A DNA stretch of 64,000 nt from Cellulomonas sp. PhB150. GTDB taxonomy: Bacteria; Actinomycetota; Actinomycetes; Actinomycetales; Cellulomonadaceae. This document shows positions 18,501 through 27,151 of this stretch, one piece after another. The position numbers and the translations under genes were made by a program. The notes below the pieces were generated by a model. The model was given only the letters and a program-made list of their open reading frames with translations. It ran no database searches and was not told where the DNA came from. Each line of letters starts with the position of its first letter. Within the stretch, counting starts at the first letter, position 1. The DNA lies in contig NZ_RKHX01000005.1 in NCBI RefSeq assembly GCF_003755175.1, forward strand, positions 1 through 64,000, in the 5' to 3' direction.

Positions 18501-19655
18501 CTGACGATCACCCCCGAGGTGCCGTCGATCAACCAGCCGGTCACGCTCACCGCGGCCGTCACGGGCGCCACGACCGGCACGGTCACCTTCGTGGACGGCA
18601 CGACGACGCTCGGCACCTCCGAGCTCGTCGACGGCGTCGCCACGCTCGAGGTGCCCGCCGGCTTCAAGGCGGGGACGCACCCGATCGTCGCGACCTTCGG
18701 GGAGACGGCGACCGCCCAGGCGTCGTCGTCCAACGTGGTCTCGTTCTCGCTCGTCAAGGGGGCGTCGAGCATCGCGCTGGCCCTCTCGTCGGGCTCGACC
18801 GTCTACGGCACGCCCGTCACCGGGATCGTGGCCGTCGCCAACACGCAGGACGGTGCCGTCAAGGTCACCTACGGGAGCGCCACGACCACGGTCCAGCTCT
18901 CGCACGGTGCCGCGACGTTCACGGTCCCGGGCTCGGTGACCCCGGGCTCGTACGCCGTGACGGCGACGTTCCTCGGCACCGACACCGTCGACGCGAGCGG
19001 GACGGCGTCGGCGAGCCTGGTCGTCGCGAAGAAGGCGACGACGTCGGCGCTGACCGCACCGGCCAAGGTCACGGTCGGCGGCGCGATCGCCGGCACCGTG
19101 ACGGTCGGCGGGTCGGTGTCCGGCACCTTCCCGACCGGCTCGGTGAAGGTCTACGTCAAGAAGGGCACGGGCGCGTTCACCCTGGCCAAGACCGTGGCCG
19201 TCACGGCCGCGGCCAAGGGCAAGGTGGCGTACTCCGTCGTCGCCCCCACGACCGCGACGGCGCTGACCGTCAAGGCCGAGTACTCGGGTGACGGCTCGTA
19301 CGGCGCGAGCTCCGCGGCGCCCAAGAGCGTGACCGTCGCAAAGAAGGCCACGACGGCGAAGGTCACGACCGCCAAGACGGTCAAGGTGAAGGGCAAGCTC
19401 ACCGGCACCGTCACCATCGGCGGCGCCACGGCGGGGACCTACCCGACGGGCACGGTCAAGGTGTACGAGCGCCAGGCCGGCGGCTCGTACAAGCTGGCCA
19501 CGACCGTGACGCTCAAGGCCTCGGCCAAGGGCAAGGTCACGTTCGCGGTGACCGCGCCCACCAAGGTCGGCACCGCCGCGGTCAAGGTCGTGTACGGCGG
19601 CAGCGGCACGCACTCCGGCAGCTCGGCCGTCACCTCGGTGAAGGTCGTCCGCTGA
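15585..19655 (+). CDS. Secreted alpha/beta-hydrolase with C-terminal Ig-like repeats
   Basis: Protein of 1356 residues from a TTG preceded by AAAAGGA. Residues 1-33 are a signal peptide ending ASAAG. Residues about 150-460 form an alpha/beta-hydrolase: LLLHGRHTSC as oxyanion region, nucleophile elbow GHSRGGEG with Ser343, an acid in YCDGD (Asp394 or 396) and His429 in GANHNFFN. A beta-rich middle (LamG/CBM-like) follows, then a Calx-beta-like stretch, an IPT-like domain and several Ig-like (Big_3/5 type) repeats from about residue 960 to the end, the last two Lys-rich with VAKKATT links. No LPXTG. Lipase, esterase or polymer-degrading activity is plausible. The repeats are nearly all Thr/Val/Ala/Gly and are likely cell-wall spacers. 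Confidence 0.85.
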   Translation: MRPTPTTRRIAVASAALALMFGTLTVAGTSASAAGAVLDGDDFTVTDLGGTYEVVLDLDSPLPMRSDAPTLIVDGEAIGLAQQSADGKSLSVLTSDPGVSKAKKVQLGWFSEGNTPAGTSTAVDGPTPEIVDPQIITDAAPSDTPDPADHGTYAYTKSIYSFGNQAIALAGIGGIRGEVEGKIYLPTTGGARPVVLLLHGRHTSCNGSGANPLRWPCGPTQTNIPSYAGYDGTAEALASNGYAVLSIAANAINSNDNELALDQGAQARGQLILDTLGLFQKATNGEPITLHDAQTDTDVTLADALDGNGTKPAALIDPEVTEIAPADLVGRLDFRKIGLMGHSRGGEGVTSAATLNNALAHPFDIVSILPLAPVDFGRMTVPNIPTMVVLPYCDGDVSNQQGQHMNDDARYAFDDDVLRSNVWVMGANHNFFNTVWTPGKYALSVSDDWSGTSSTSARATDSVCGTAGAATSTSIRLTADQQYDIGTSLMSGFFRLTVGGEQQFLPMFDGSGAKVDTTLTSDVRVMATQPASARADIQTFAKPSTSVRIYGTATATHCASLFGRTLAAVLPYCSTTLASAQVPHWTPASNGANVPATPVTRMAWTSGTGEVRLTVPKAARDASVYTNLSLKLAADETVAIGGGTDLTLTVVDGSGATFSKKVSELNANALNRMPQSTQNPTTLGKVVLQQVNLPVADMTGVDTTDLREVRLTAAVGIDGLVTGGAYLSDLAFDRPSLGSPQVKTEVAVGTARVAVEEGKGPGEAYVPVLLSAPATVPVTAFVTVAGGTTATSKAAVVMEKVTFAPGEVCKPVTVATYGDSTASAAASTAFKISVTNTSNAVMGANAFAQLVVREDDGVTGTAVALPAVGVQGDPCAELAPTAGTLTTSEPKVAPEGVVTVTGTGFRSGESVAFTLGGVSVGSGVAAADGTVTFALTVPADTALGATTVSAVSAGTGRTASGPLSVLATTATALTITPEVPSINQPVTLTAAVTGATTGTVTFVDGTTTLGTSELVDGVATLEVPAGFKAGTHPIVATFGETATAQASSSNVVSFSLVKGASSIALALSSGSTVYGTPVTGIVAVANTQDGAVKVTYGSATTTVQLSHGAATFTVPGSVTPGSYAVTATFLGTDTVDASGTASASLVVAKKATTSALTAPAKVTVGGAIAGTVTVGGSVSGTFPTGSVKVYVKKGTGAFTLAKTVAVTAAAKGKVAYSVVAPTTATALTVKAEYSGDGSYGASSAAPKSVTVAKKATTAKVTTAKTVKVKGKLTGTVTIGGATAGTYPTGTVKVYERQAGGSYKLATTVTLKASAKGKVTFAVTAPTKVGTAAVKVVYGGSGTHSGSSAVTSVKVVR

Positions 19656-19692
19656 CGAGCTGACGGGGCGTTCGACGCCGCGACACAGGGGG

Positions 19693-19726
19693 CACGGGGA
19701 GGGGACCGACCGGTCTCCTCCCCGTG
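19693..19726 (+). terminator. Terminator after large secreted hydrolase
   Basis: Inverted repeat cacggggagg (19693-19702) with cctccccgtg (19717-19726) plus an inner acc/ggt extension, about 40 bases after the stop codon and before the GH20 gene. Confidence 0.75.
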
Positions 19727-19798
19727 TCGTCTGCCGGGACGCGCGCCGTCGAGTACCGTCGACCCCGATTCACCCGGAGCGTCGCAAAGGAACCATTC

Positions 19799-21262
19799 GT
19801 GCCCGAGATCGCCCTCGTCCCTCGCCCGCTGTCGGTCGAGGCCCAGGACGCCCCTCCGTTCGTGCTCGACGAGGCCACCACGGTGGTCGTCGAGCCGCGG
19901 CCCGAGCTCATCCAGGTCGCCGTGCTCGTCGCCGACGTGCTCGGCCGGGTCTCGGACCAGGCGGTCCAGGTGCGCTACCGCGACGCGGGCGAGCGCGGCG
20001 TCATCCTGCTGCGGATCACGGACCAGCTGCCCGCCTCCGACGAGGCCTACCGGCTCACCGTCCGCGCGGAGCGGATCGACGTCGAGGCGCGCTCGGCCGC
20101 CGGCCTCATCCGTGCGGTCGTCACGCTGCGCCAGCTCGTGGCCACCGACCGGCTCGGCACGACGAGCGTGCCCGCCGTCCGGATCGAGGACGCCCCGCGC
20201 TACGCCTGGCGCGGCCTGTCCATCGACGTCGCGCGGCACTTCCTGCCCGTCAACGACCTCAAGGTCGTCATCGGCCTCATGGGCCACTACAAGCTCAACG
20301 TGCTGCACCTGCACCTGACCGACGACCAGGGCTGGCGGCTGCACATCCCCTCGCGGCCGAACCTCACGCGCGTGTCGGGCGGCACCGCGGTCGGCGGGGA
20401 CCCCGGCGGCTACTACTCGCCCTCCGACTTCGCGGCGATCGTGCAGTACGCCGGTGCGCGCGGCATCCGCGTGGTCCCGGAGATCGACGTCCCCGGCCAC
20501 GTCAACGCGGCGACGCACGCGTACGGCGAGCTCACGCCCTCGGGCCAGCCCACGGACGAGTACACGGGCATCGAGGTCGGCTTCAGCTTCCTCACGGCGG
20601 ACCTGCCGGCGACGACCCCGTTCCTGCAGGCGGTGTTCAGCGACGTGGCCGCCGTCTCGCCCGACGCGTACATCCACATCGGCGGCGACGAGGTCCTGAC
20701 GATGGCGCCCGACGAGTACGCGCGGCTGGTCGGCACCGCCGCCCAGGCGGTGCGCTCCACGGGTCGGCAGGTCGTCGGCTGGCAGGAGATCGCGCACACG
20801 CCGCTCGAGCCCGGCACCGTGGTGCAGTTCTGGGACCCGCGCGTCGACCCGGCGCCCTTCGTCGAGGCGGCCAAGGCGGGCGCGAAGTTCCTCATGTCGC
20901 CCGGCTCCAAGACCTACCTCGACATGAAGTACGACGCGAGCACCGAGCTCGGCCTCGAGTGGGCCGGGCACATCGAGGTGCGCGACGCCTACGACTGGGA
21001 CCCCGAGACCCTCATCGAGGGCATGCCGCCCGAGGCGGTCATCGGGGTCGAGGCGGCCATCTGGACCGAGACGCTGCGGGACCTGCCCGCGCTGACGTCG
21101 ATGCTGCTGCCCCGGCTCGCGGCCGTGGCCGAGGTCGCGTGGACGGCGCCTGAGCTGCGCGACTGGGACGGCTTCCGCGACCGGGTCGCCGGGCAGGCCG
21201 CGTTCTGGGACCGCCTCGGGCTGAGCTGGTACGCGAGCCCGCAGGTGGACTGGCGCCGCTGA
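19799..21262 (+). CDS. Beta-N-acetylhexosaminidase, GH20
   Basis: Protein of 487 residues. The GTG at 19799 has AAAGGA 7 bases upstream. Domain order: an N-terminal GH20b domain (about residues 1-130), then the catalytic barrel starting YAWRGLSIDVARHF, with LNVLHLHLTDDQGWR, the EIDVPGH strand, and the catalytic Asp297-Glu298 pair in HIGGDEV. A late tryptophan-rich segment (GVEAAIWTET, VAEVAWTAPE) closes the substrate pocket. It removes terminal GlcNAc/GalNAc from chitin fragments or glycans by substrate-assisted catalysis. No signal peptide is visible, so it is probably cytoplasmic and acts on imported chitobiose-like sugars or recycled wall sugars. Confidence 0.95.
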   Translation: MPEIALVPRPLSVEAQDAPPFVLDEATTVVVEPRPELIQVAVLVADVLGRVSDQAVQVRYRDAGERGVILLRITDQLPASDEAYRLTVRAERIDVEARSAAGLIRAVVTLRQLVATDRLGTTSVPAVRIEDAPRYAWRGLSIDVARHFLPVNDLKVVIGLMGHYKLNVLHLHLTDDQGWRLHIPSRPNLTRVSGGTAVGGDPGGYYSPSDFAAIVQYAGARGIRVVPEIDVPGHVNAATHAYGELTPSGQPTDEYTGIEVGFSFLTADLPATTPFLQAVFSDVAAVSPDAYIHIGGDEVLTMAPDEYARLVGTAAQAVRSTGRQVVGWQEIAHTPLEPGTVVQFWDPRVDPAPFVEAAKAGAKFLMSPGSKTYLDMKYDASTELGLEWAGHIEVRDAYDWDPETLIEGMPPEAVIGVEAAIWTETLRDLPALTSMLLPRLAAVAEVAWTAPELRDWDGFRDRVAGQAAFWDRLGLSWYASPQVDWRR

Positions 21263-21327
21263 CGGGTCGTGTGGGTGGTCCTGCCTAGCGTGGGCGGGAC
21301 ACGTCCGCACACCCACGGGAGGCCAGC

Positions 21328-21885
21328 ATGACCACGTTCGAGAACCGACCGCGCAGCGCGCTGCTCGTCGTCGACGTGCAGAACGGCGTCGTCGCCGAGG
21401 CGCACGAGCGGGACGCGACGGTCGCGACGATCGCCGGGCTCGTCGAGCGCGCGCGCCGGCAGCAGGTCCCGGTCATCTGGGTCCAGCAGACCGACGACAA
21501 CCTCGTGGCGGGCAGCGACGCCTGGCACGTCGTCCCCGAGCTCGAGCCCGGCGCCGACGAGCCGAGGGTGCGCAAGGCGTTCGGCGACTCGTTCGAGGAC
21601 ACCGAGCTCGAGCAGCTGCTCGCGGAGCGGGCAGTGGGGCGGCTCGTCGTGGTCGGCGCGCAGACCGACGCGTGCGTCCGCTCGACGATCCACGGCGCGT
21701 TCACCCGCGGCTACGACACCACGCTGGTGAGCGACGCGCACACCACGGAGGACCTCAGCCCGTATGGCGCGCCGTCACCCGCTGAGGTCATCGCGCACAC
21801 GAACCTGTACTGGCGCTACCAGGACGGCCCGGGCCGGACCGCTGCGGTCGTCGAGGCTGCGGACGTGGACCTGTCGCCCGCGTAG
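21328..21885 (+). CDS. Cysteine hydrolase, isochorismatase family
   Basis: Protein of 185 residues with the isochorismatase triad: Asp16 in VVDVQNG, Lys83 in VRKAFGDSF and Cys116 in [11 protein letters not shown], the last after the usual cis-peptide strand VVVGAQ. GGGAGG precedes the ATG. The enzyme acts in the cytoplasm on an amide or ester; the lack of a PncA-type metal motif and the ADEPR(V)RK region put it with the general amidohydrolase branch rather than nicotinamidase. It has no metabolic neighbours and ends 5 bases from the convergent PMT gene. Confidence 0.9.
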   Translation: MTTFENRPRSALLVVDVQNGVVAEAHERDATVATIAGLVERARRQQVPVIWVQQTDDNLVAGSDAWHVVPELEPGADEPRVRKAFGDSFEDTELEQLLAERAVGRLVVVGAQTDACVRSTIHGAFTRGYDTTLVSDAHTTEDLSPYGAPSPAEVIAHTNLYWRYQDGPGRTAAVVEAADVDLSPA

Positions 21886-21889
21886 ACCG

Positions 21890-23746
21890 CTAGATCCAGG
21901 ACCGCAGCCACATCCGTGCGTGCCACTCGTCGTAGGAGATGACCCAGCCGCTCCACACCGGGTAGAAGAACAGGCCGGCGATCACGACGAGCGCGACGAC
22001 GGCACTCACCGCGATGATCGCGCCGCGCCTGCTGCGCTGCCCTCGCGGGTCCGGGTCGGGTGGGCCGACGATGAGGCTGAGCACGTACGCGAGCGTCAGC
22101 GCGATCCACGGCACGAACACGACCGAGTAGAACGTGAAGATCGTGCGGTGCGGGTACTGGAACCACGGCAGCCAGCCGGCGGCGATGCCGGACAGCACCG
22201 CGGCCGCGCGCCAGTCGCGGTAGCGGAGCATCCAGACGACGGCGACCAGGATCGCGGCCGACGCGGCCCACCAGAGCAGTGGGTTGCCGAGCGCCACGAT
22301 CGGCTGCGAGCAGCTGCTCGCGCCGCAGGCGTCGACGGCCTGCTGGCCGGTCAGGCCCGAGATCTCGGTCGGGTAGTAGAACGACGTCGGGCGCCACTGC
22401 ACGATCCAGCCCAGCGGGTGCGCGGAGTAGTCGTGCGGGGTGGACAGCCCGGTGTGGAACGCCCACATGTCCTGGTGGTACTTCCACAGCGAGCGCAGCG
22501 ACTCGGGCAGCCACTGCACGCCCTGGCCCGGGTTCTCGGCGGCCCACTGCCGCCCCCACGCCTGCGGGTGCGTGAACCAGGTGGCCCAGGTGGAGAGGTA
22601 GACGACGAACGTGCCGCCGACGAGGACGACGCCCGCGACGATGCCGTCCTTGACGACCCCGGCCCACGCCCACGGGTGCACCCCGACCGCTCGCCGCGCG
22701 GTCATGTCCCACACCACGGTGAGGATCCCGAACACGGCGAGGAAGTAGATGCCGGACCACTTGGTCCCGCACGCGAGCCCGAGGCTCACCGCCGCGGCGA
22801 GCCGCCACCAGCGCATGCCCAGGCCCGGGCCGTAGCCCAGCTCGTGACCGGCGTCGAGCAGCACCGCGGTCCGCTCCGCGAGGCGCCGACGGGCCTGCTC
22901 CCGGTCGAGGAGCAGGAACCCGAACGCGGCGAGCACGAAGAACATGAGGAAGCCGTCGAGCAGGCTGATGCGCGACATGACGATCGCCTGGCCGTCGAGC
23001 GCGAACAGCACCGCCGCGACCGTGCCCCACGCGGTCGAGGCGAACAGCCGCCGCCCGATCCGCCCGACCATGAGCACGGCGATCGTGCCGAAGACCGCCG
23101 CCGACAGCCGCCACGCCGTCGAGCTGTCCATGCCGCCGCCGAGGTGCATGCCCAACGCGATGAGCCACTTGCCCACCAGGGGGTGCACCACGTACTCGGC
23201 GTCGGTGCGCAGGGCGCTGCCGTCGCCGGCCTCGAACTGCGGGTTCGCGTTCTCGTCCCAGTTCGCCTCGTAGCCGTTCTGCAGCAGCGACCAGGCGTCC
23301 TTGACGTAGTACGTCTCGTCGAAGACGAGCTGGTGCGGGGTGCCCAGGTGCAGGAAGCGCAGGATCCCGCCGAAGACCATGACCGCGAGGGGCAGGACCC
23401 AGCCCAGGACGCGGGCGCGGCGGGTCGCGTCGAGCGCGATGGCCGCGTCGCCGAGGAGCCGGCGCAGGAGGCGGTCGTGCGTGGACTCGGGCGGGCCGTC
23501 GTCCTCGTCCTCGTCGGCCCCGTCGGTGGCCCCGTCGTCGGACGCGTCGGTGGCGACCAGGGTGTCGGCGACCGGCTCGTCCGTGACCAGGCCGGGGGCG
23601 GCCGCGTCGCGGGCCGGCCAGCCGGGCGCGGCGGTTCCCGGGTGCTCGTCGGCCTCAGCCGCCTGGTCGCGCCGCGCCGGGGGACCGCCCTCGGCGTCGG
23701 GCGCGGCGGGGACGTCGTCGTCGGTGGCAGGCGGCACGCCCGACAT
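21890..23746 (-). CDS. Dolichyl-phosphate-mannose--protein mannosyltransferase (PMT, GT39)
   Basis: Protein of 618 residues. An acidic, disordered N-terminal tail of about 110 residues precedes a polytopic membrane protein of about ten spans. The catalytic Asp-Glu pair is in [13 protein letters not shown] on the first outer loop; the family also shows [14 protein letters not shown] and [21 protein letters not shown]. It transfers mannose from polyprenyl-phosphate mannose to Ser/Thr of exported proteins, working on the outer face. The divergent pairing with rsmI is typical of actinobacteria (Rv1002c/Rv1003). The Thr/Pro-rich linkers of the exported proteins in this window would be natural substrates. 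The ATG at 23746 is chosen as the first coding-like start. Confidence 0.95.
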   Translation of the reverse strand: MSGVPPATDDDVPAAPDAEGGPPARRDQAAEADEHPGTAAPGWPARDAAAPGLVTDEPVADTLVATDASDDGATDGADEDEDDGPPESTHDRLLRRLLGDAAIALDATRRARVLGWVLPLAVMVFGGILRFLHLGTPHQLVFDETYYVKDAWSLLQNGYEANWDENANPQFEAGDGSALRTDAEYVVHPLVGKWLIALGMHLGGGMDSSTAWRLSAAVFGTIAVLMVGRIGRRLFASTAWGTVAAVLFALDGQAIVMSRISLLDGFLMFFVLAAFGFLLLDREQARRRLAERTAVLLDAGHELGYGPGLGMRWWRLAAAVSLGLACGTKWSGIYFLAVFGILTVVWDMTARRAVGVHPWAWAGVVKDGIVAGVVLVGGTFVVYLSTWATWFTHPQAWGRQWAAENPGQGVQWLPESLRSLWKYHQDMWAFHTGLSTPHDYSAHPLGWIVQWRPTSFYYPTEISGLTGQQAVDACGASSCSQPIVALGNPLLWWAASAAILVAVVWMLRYRDWRAAAVLSGIAAGWLPWFQYPHRTIFTFYSVVFVPWIALTLAYVLSLIVGPPDPDPRGQRSRRGAIIAVSAVVALVVIAGLFFYPVWSGWVISYDEWHARMWLRSWI

Positions 23747-23860
23747 CGTAGGGGCGCGACCCGTGATTCCACCCGAACTTCGCACCACCCACCTCCGTGC
23801 GCGCGGTCGGAGACCCGCGTCCGGGCGTGGGTCGCGGTCGCGGGATGGGAGGGTGGGGGC

Positions 23861-24706
23861 GTGGAGAACCAGGGACGGCTCGTGCTCGCGGCGACGCCCA
23901 TCGGCAACGCGGAGGACGCCTCGGCGCACCTGCGCCGGCTGCTCGAGCAGGCCGACGTCGTCGCCGCGGAGGACACGCGCAGGCTGCGCGCGCTCGCGGC
24001 CCGGCTGGGCGTGACCGTCGGCGGGCGGGTGGTCAGCTTCTACGAGCACAACGAGGCCGCCCGCGCCGACGAGCTGCTCGAGGTGGTCGCCGGCGGCGGG
24101 ACCGTCGTCGTCGTGACGGACGCGGGCATGCCGTCCGTGTCCGACCCCGGCTTCCGCCTCGTCGGCGCCGCCGTGCGTGCCGGCGTGACCGTGACGTCCG
24201 CCCCCGGCCCGAGCGCGGTCCTGACCGCGCTCGCGCTGTCCGGCCTGGCGACCGACCGGTTCTGCTTCGAGGGGTTCCCGCCGCGCAAGCCGGGGGAGCG
24301 AGCCCGCGCGCTCGCGGACCTGGCCGACGAGCGCCGCACGATGGTGTTCTTCGAGGCCCCGCACCGCGTCGGTGACCTCCTCGAGGCGATGGCCGAGGCG
24401 TTCGGTCCCGGCCGGCCCGCCGCGGTGTGCCGGGAGCTGACCAAGACGTACGAGGAGGTGCTGCGCGACTCGGTCGGCAACCTCGCGCAGTGGGCCAGGG
24501 ACTCCGAGGTGCGGGGGGAGATCGTCGTCGTCGTCGGCGGCAACGACCGCACGCAGGTCGCCTCGACCGCCGACCTCGTCGCCGAGGTGCTCGCACGCGC
24601 CGACTCCGGGGAGCGCCTCAAGGAGGCGGTCGCCGACGTCGCGACGACCGCGGGGGTCGCCAAGCGCGACCTCTACGCCGCTGCGCTGGCCGCACGGGGG
24701 CGCTGA
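23861..24706 (+). CDS. rsmI: 16S rRNA (cytidine(1402)-2'-O)-methyltransferase
   Basis: Protein of 281 residues of the tetrapyrrole-methylase fold. Seen in order: [18 protein letters not shown] (family signature), [42 protein letters not shown] (SAM-binding loop), [27 protein letters not shown] and the [11 protein letters not shown] segment. It 2'-O-methylates C1402 in the decoding centre of 16S rRNA together with RsmH. The GTG at 23861 gives the correct N-terminus; the long open frame upstream is a shadow of the PMT gene on the other strand. It is divergent from PMT with a 114-base gap. Confidence 0.96.
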   Translation: MENQGRLVLAATPIGNAEDASAHLRRLLEQADVVAAEDTRRLRALAARLGVTVGGRVVSFYEHNEAARADELLEVVAGGGTVVVVTDAGMPSVSDPGFRLVGAAVRAGVTVTSAPGPSAVLTALALSGLATDRFCFEGFPPRKPGERARALADLADERRTMVFFEAPHRVGDLLEAMAEAFGPGRPAAVCRELTKTYEEVLRDSVGNLAQWARDSEVRGEIVVVVGGNDRTQVASTADLVAEVLARADSGERLKEAVADVATTAGVAKRDLYAAALAARGR

Positions 24707-24748
24707 AACCCCTGGGACCGCGCGCCGTCGAATCGTTACGATGGAGCG

Positions 24749-26521
24749 GTGACCCAGCCCCCTGCCGACGACATCTACGACGGCGCCCACCCCGTCCGCA
24801 CGCTCGCGCGCATGTTCCGCGGCCAGGGCGGCCGACTGGCGATCGCGACCGTGTCGTTCACGGTCAAGCACAGCCCGATCTGGATCATCCCGCTGCTGAC
24901 CGCCAACGTCATCGACGTGGTCGTCGAGCACCGCCCGCTGCACGAGCTGTGGGTCAACGCCGCGCTCATGGCGCTGCTCATCGCGCAGAACCTGCCGCTG
25001 CACCAGGTCTACGTGCGGATGCTGTCCCTCTCGGTGCGCACGGTCGAGACGAACCTGCGGATGGCGCTCTCGCGGCGGCTGCAGGAGCTGTCCATCGGGT
25101 ACCACCGTCGCGTGAGTGCCGGTGTGCTGCAGGCCAAGATCGTGCGCGACGTGGAGAACGTCGTCGAGAGCTCCCGGCAGGCGTTCGACTCCGGGATGGC
25201 CGCGATCACGACCCTCGTCGGCGCGATCGTCATCACGGCGATCAAGGTCCCGGAGTTCCTCCCGGTTTACGCGCTCGCGGTGCCGGCCGCCGCGGCCCTC
25301 GTCGTCTCGATGCGCCGGCGGATGTCGGTGCGCAACGCCGCGTTCCGCGCCGAGGTGGAGAACATGTCCGCCCGCGTCTCGGAGATGACCCACCTCATCC
25401 CGATCACCCGCGCGCACGCCCTCGAGCGCAACGAGCTCGACCGGATGGGCGCGACGCTCGTCGGCGTCCGCAACGCCGGCATCCGGCTGGACAGGACGAA
25501 CGGCTGGTTCGGCTCGCTGTCGTGGATCCTCATGCAGCTGCTGTCGGTCGGCTGCCTGATCGGCGCCGCGTGGGTCGCGTGGAGCGGGATGTTCGGCATG
25601 ACGGCCGGTGACGTCACGATGCTCTCGTCGTACTTCGTCGCCCTCACCGCGTCCGTCACCGCCCTGATGAGCCTGATGCCGATCATCTCCAAGGGGCTGG
25701 AGTCGGTGAAGTCCATGAGCGAGGTGCTCAGCGAGCGCGACATCGAGCGCAACCACGGCAAGGCGTCCGTGGACGCGGTGCGCGGCGAGGTGCAGTTCGA
25801 GGGCGTGCGGTTCGCGTACGACGACGCGCCCGACGAGATCGCGATCGACGGCCTCGACCTGCACGTGCGGCCGGGCGAGACCGTGGCGCTCGTCGGGCCG
25901 TCCGGCTCCGGCAAGTCGACGGTCCTCAACATGGTGATCGGCTTCCTGTCCCCGAGCGGCGGGCGGCTCACGCTCGACGGGCGCGACATGGCCGAGCTCG
26001 ACCTGCGCACGTACCGCCGGTTCCTCGCGGTGGTGCCGCAGGAGTCGCTGCTGTTCGAGGGGTCGATCCGCGACAACGTCACCTACGGCAGCGCGGACCT
26101 CTCGGACGCCGACGTGCTCTCGGCCCTGCGCGACGCCAACGCGATGGACTTCGTCGACCAGATGGGCGGCCTGGACGCGGTCATCGGCGAGCGCGGGGCG
26201 CGGCTGTCCGGCGGGCAGCGCCAGCGGCTGGCGATCGCCCGCGCCCTGGTTCGTGACCCGCGGGTCCTCGTGCTCGACGAGGCGACGTCCGCCCTGGACA
26301 ACGCCTCGGAGCGGCTGGTCCAGGAGGCGCTCGGGCGGCTGATGCGGGGGCGGACCACGTTCGTCGTCGCGCACCGCCTCTCGACGATCCGGGGCGCCGA
26401 CCGGATCGCGGTCATGCGGCACGGGCAGCTCGTCGAGATCGGCTCGCACGCCGAGCTCATGGCCGCCGACGGCGCGTACGCCGAGCTCGAGCGGCTCGCG
26501 TCCGGACCCGTCTCGGCCTGA
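24749..26521 (+). CDS. ABC exporter, fused permease-ATPase
   Basis: Protein of 590 residues from a GTG. Residues 1-330 form a six-span type IV exporter domain (WIIPLLTANVIDVVV, LMALLIAQNLPLHQ, FLPVYALAVPAAAALVV, ILMQLLSVGCLIGAAWVAW and others). Residues about 350-590 are the ATPase: Walker A GPSGSGKST, Q-loop VVPQESLLFEG, signature LSGGQRQR, Walker B VLVLDEATSALD, and switch His in VVAHRLST. It would act as a dimer exporting a lipid, peptide or drug. It follows rsmI by 42 bases and ends close to the convergent pncA gene. The substrate cannot be told. Confidence 0.93.
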   Translation: MTQPPADDIYDGAHPVRTLARMFRGQGGRLAIATVSFTVKHSPIWIIPLLTANVIDVVVEHRPLHELWVNAALMALLIAQNLPLHQVYVRMLSLSVRTVETNLRMALSRRLQELSIGYHRRVSAGVLQAKIVRDVENVVESSRQAFDSGMAAITTLVGAIVITAIKVPEFLPVYALAVPAAAALVVSMRRRMSVRNAAFRAEVENMSARVSEMTHLIPITRAHALERNELDRMGATLVGVRNAGIRLDRTNGWFGSLSWILMQLLSVGCLIGAAWVAWSGMFGMTAGDVTMLSSYFVALTASVTALMSLMPIISKGLESVKSMSEVLSERDIERNHGKASVDAVRGEVQFEGVRFAYDDAPDEIAIDGLDLHVRPGETVALVGPSGSGKSTVLNMVIGFLSPSGGRLTLDGRDMAELDLRTYRRFLAVVPQESLLFEGSIRDNVTYGSADLSDADVLSALRDANAMDFVDQMGGLDAVIGERGARLSGGQRQRLAIARALVRDPRVLVLDEATSALDNASERLVQEALGRLMRGRTTFVVAHRLSTIRGADRIAVMRHGQLVEIGSHAELMAADGAYAELERLASGPVSA

Positions 26522-26537
26522 GCCGCCGGGCCGCTGC

Positions 26538-27107
26538 CTAGGACGTCGCGAGCTCGACGCCCGCGGTCCGCAGCTCGTCGCGAGCGGCGGCCCCGAGCTC
26601 GGGGGTGACGGGCACGGTGAGGTCGGTCAGGACGCGCGTGGCCAGCCCGAGCTCGAGGGCGTCGAGGGCGGTCGCCTTCACGCAGTGCGACTCCGCGATC
26701 CCGACGACGTCGACCGCCGCGATGCCCGCGCCCTCGAGGATCTGCGCGAGCGCGCGCCCTTCGGCGTCGACGCCCTCGAAGCCCGAGTACGCCGCGGCGT
26801 AGGCGCCCTTCCGGACGCTCGCGTCGGGGCCGAGCTCCGCGAGCGCGGGGTGCAGCTCGGCCTCGGCGGTGCCCGCGACGCCGTGCGGCGGCCACGTGTC
26901 GACGAAGTCGGGGGTCTCGCTGAAGTGCGCGCCCGGGTCCACGTGCCAGTCCTGGGTGGTGACGACGAGGTCGTACTCGCCGCGGTGCGCGGCGGCGTAC
27001 TCCGCGATCGCGCGCGCCACGTCGTTGCCTCCCGGGACGGCGAGCGCGCCGCCCTCGCAGAAGGTCGGCTGGACGTCGACGACGAGGAGGGCCCGGTGAT
27101 CCGTCAT
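26538..27107 (-). CDS. pncA: Nicotinamidase
   Basis: Protein of 189 residues with all nicotinamidase hallmarks: catalytic Asp11 (VVDVQ), Lys100 (VRKG) and Cys142 (AESHCVKATALDA), and the metal site Asp53/His55/His61 in TTQDWHVDPGAHF. It hydrolyses nicotinamide to nicotinate for NAD recycling; the same enzyme type activates pyrazinamide in mycobacteria. It is divergent from the sugar dehydrogenase lipoprotein gene with only 44 bases between the starts. Confidence 0.95.
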   Translation of the reverse strand: MTDHRALLVVDVQPTFCEGGALAVPGGNDVARAIAEYAAAHRGEYDLVVTTQDWHVDPGAHFSETPDFVDTWPPHGVAGTAEAELHPALAELGPDASVRKGAYAAAYSGFEGVDAEGRALAQILEGAGIAAVDVVGIAESHCVKATALDALELGLATRVLTDLTVPVTPELGAAARDELRTAGVELATS

Positions 27108-27151
27108 CGGCCCAGCGTTGCACGGGTCCGCCGGTCGTGTTGGGGTGGGGC

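Noticed and set aside
17759-18772. Smaller minus-strand open frames of Val/Thr/Ala composition within the hydrolase repeats
   Set aside because: They mirror the repetitive Thr/Val codons of the plus-strand gene.
15525-19613. Minus-strand open frame of 1362 codons opposite the large secreted hydrolase
   Set aside because: Arg/Asp/Gly-rich shadow without any motif; the plus frame has signal peptide, catalytic motif and repeats.
21764-23860. Long plus-strand extension upstream of rsmI
   Set aside because: It is antisense to the PMT gene and has no family match; rsmI starts properly at 23861.
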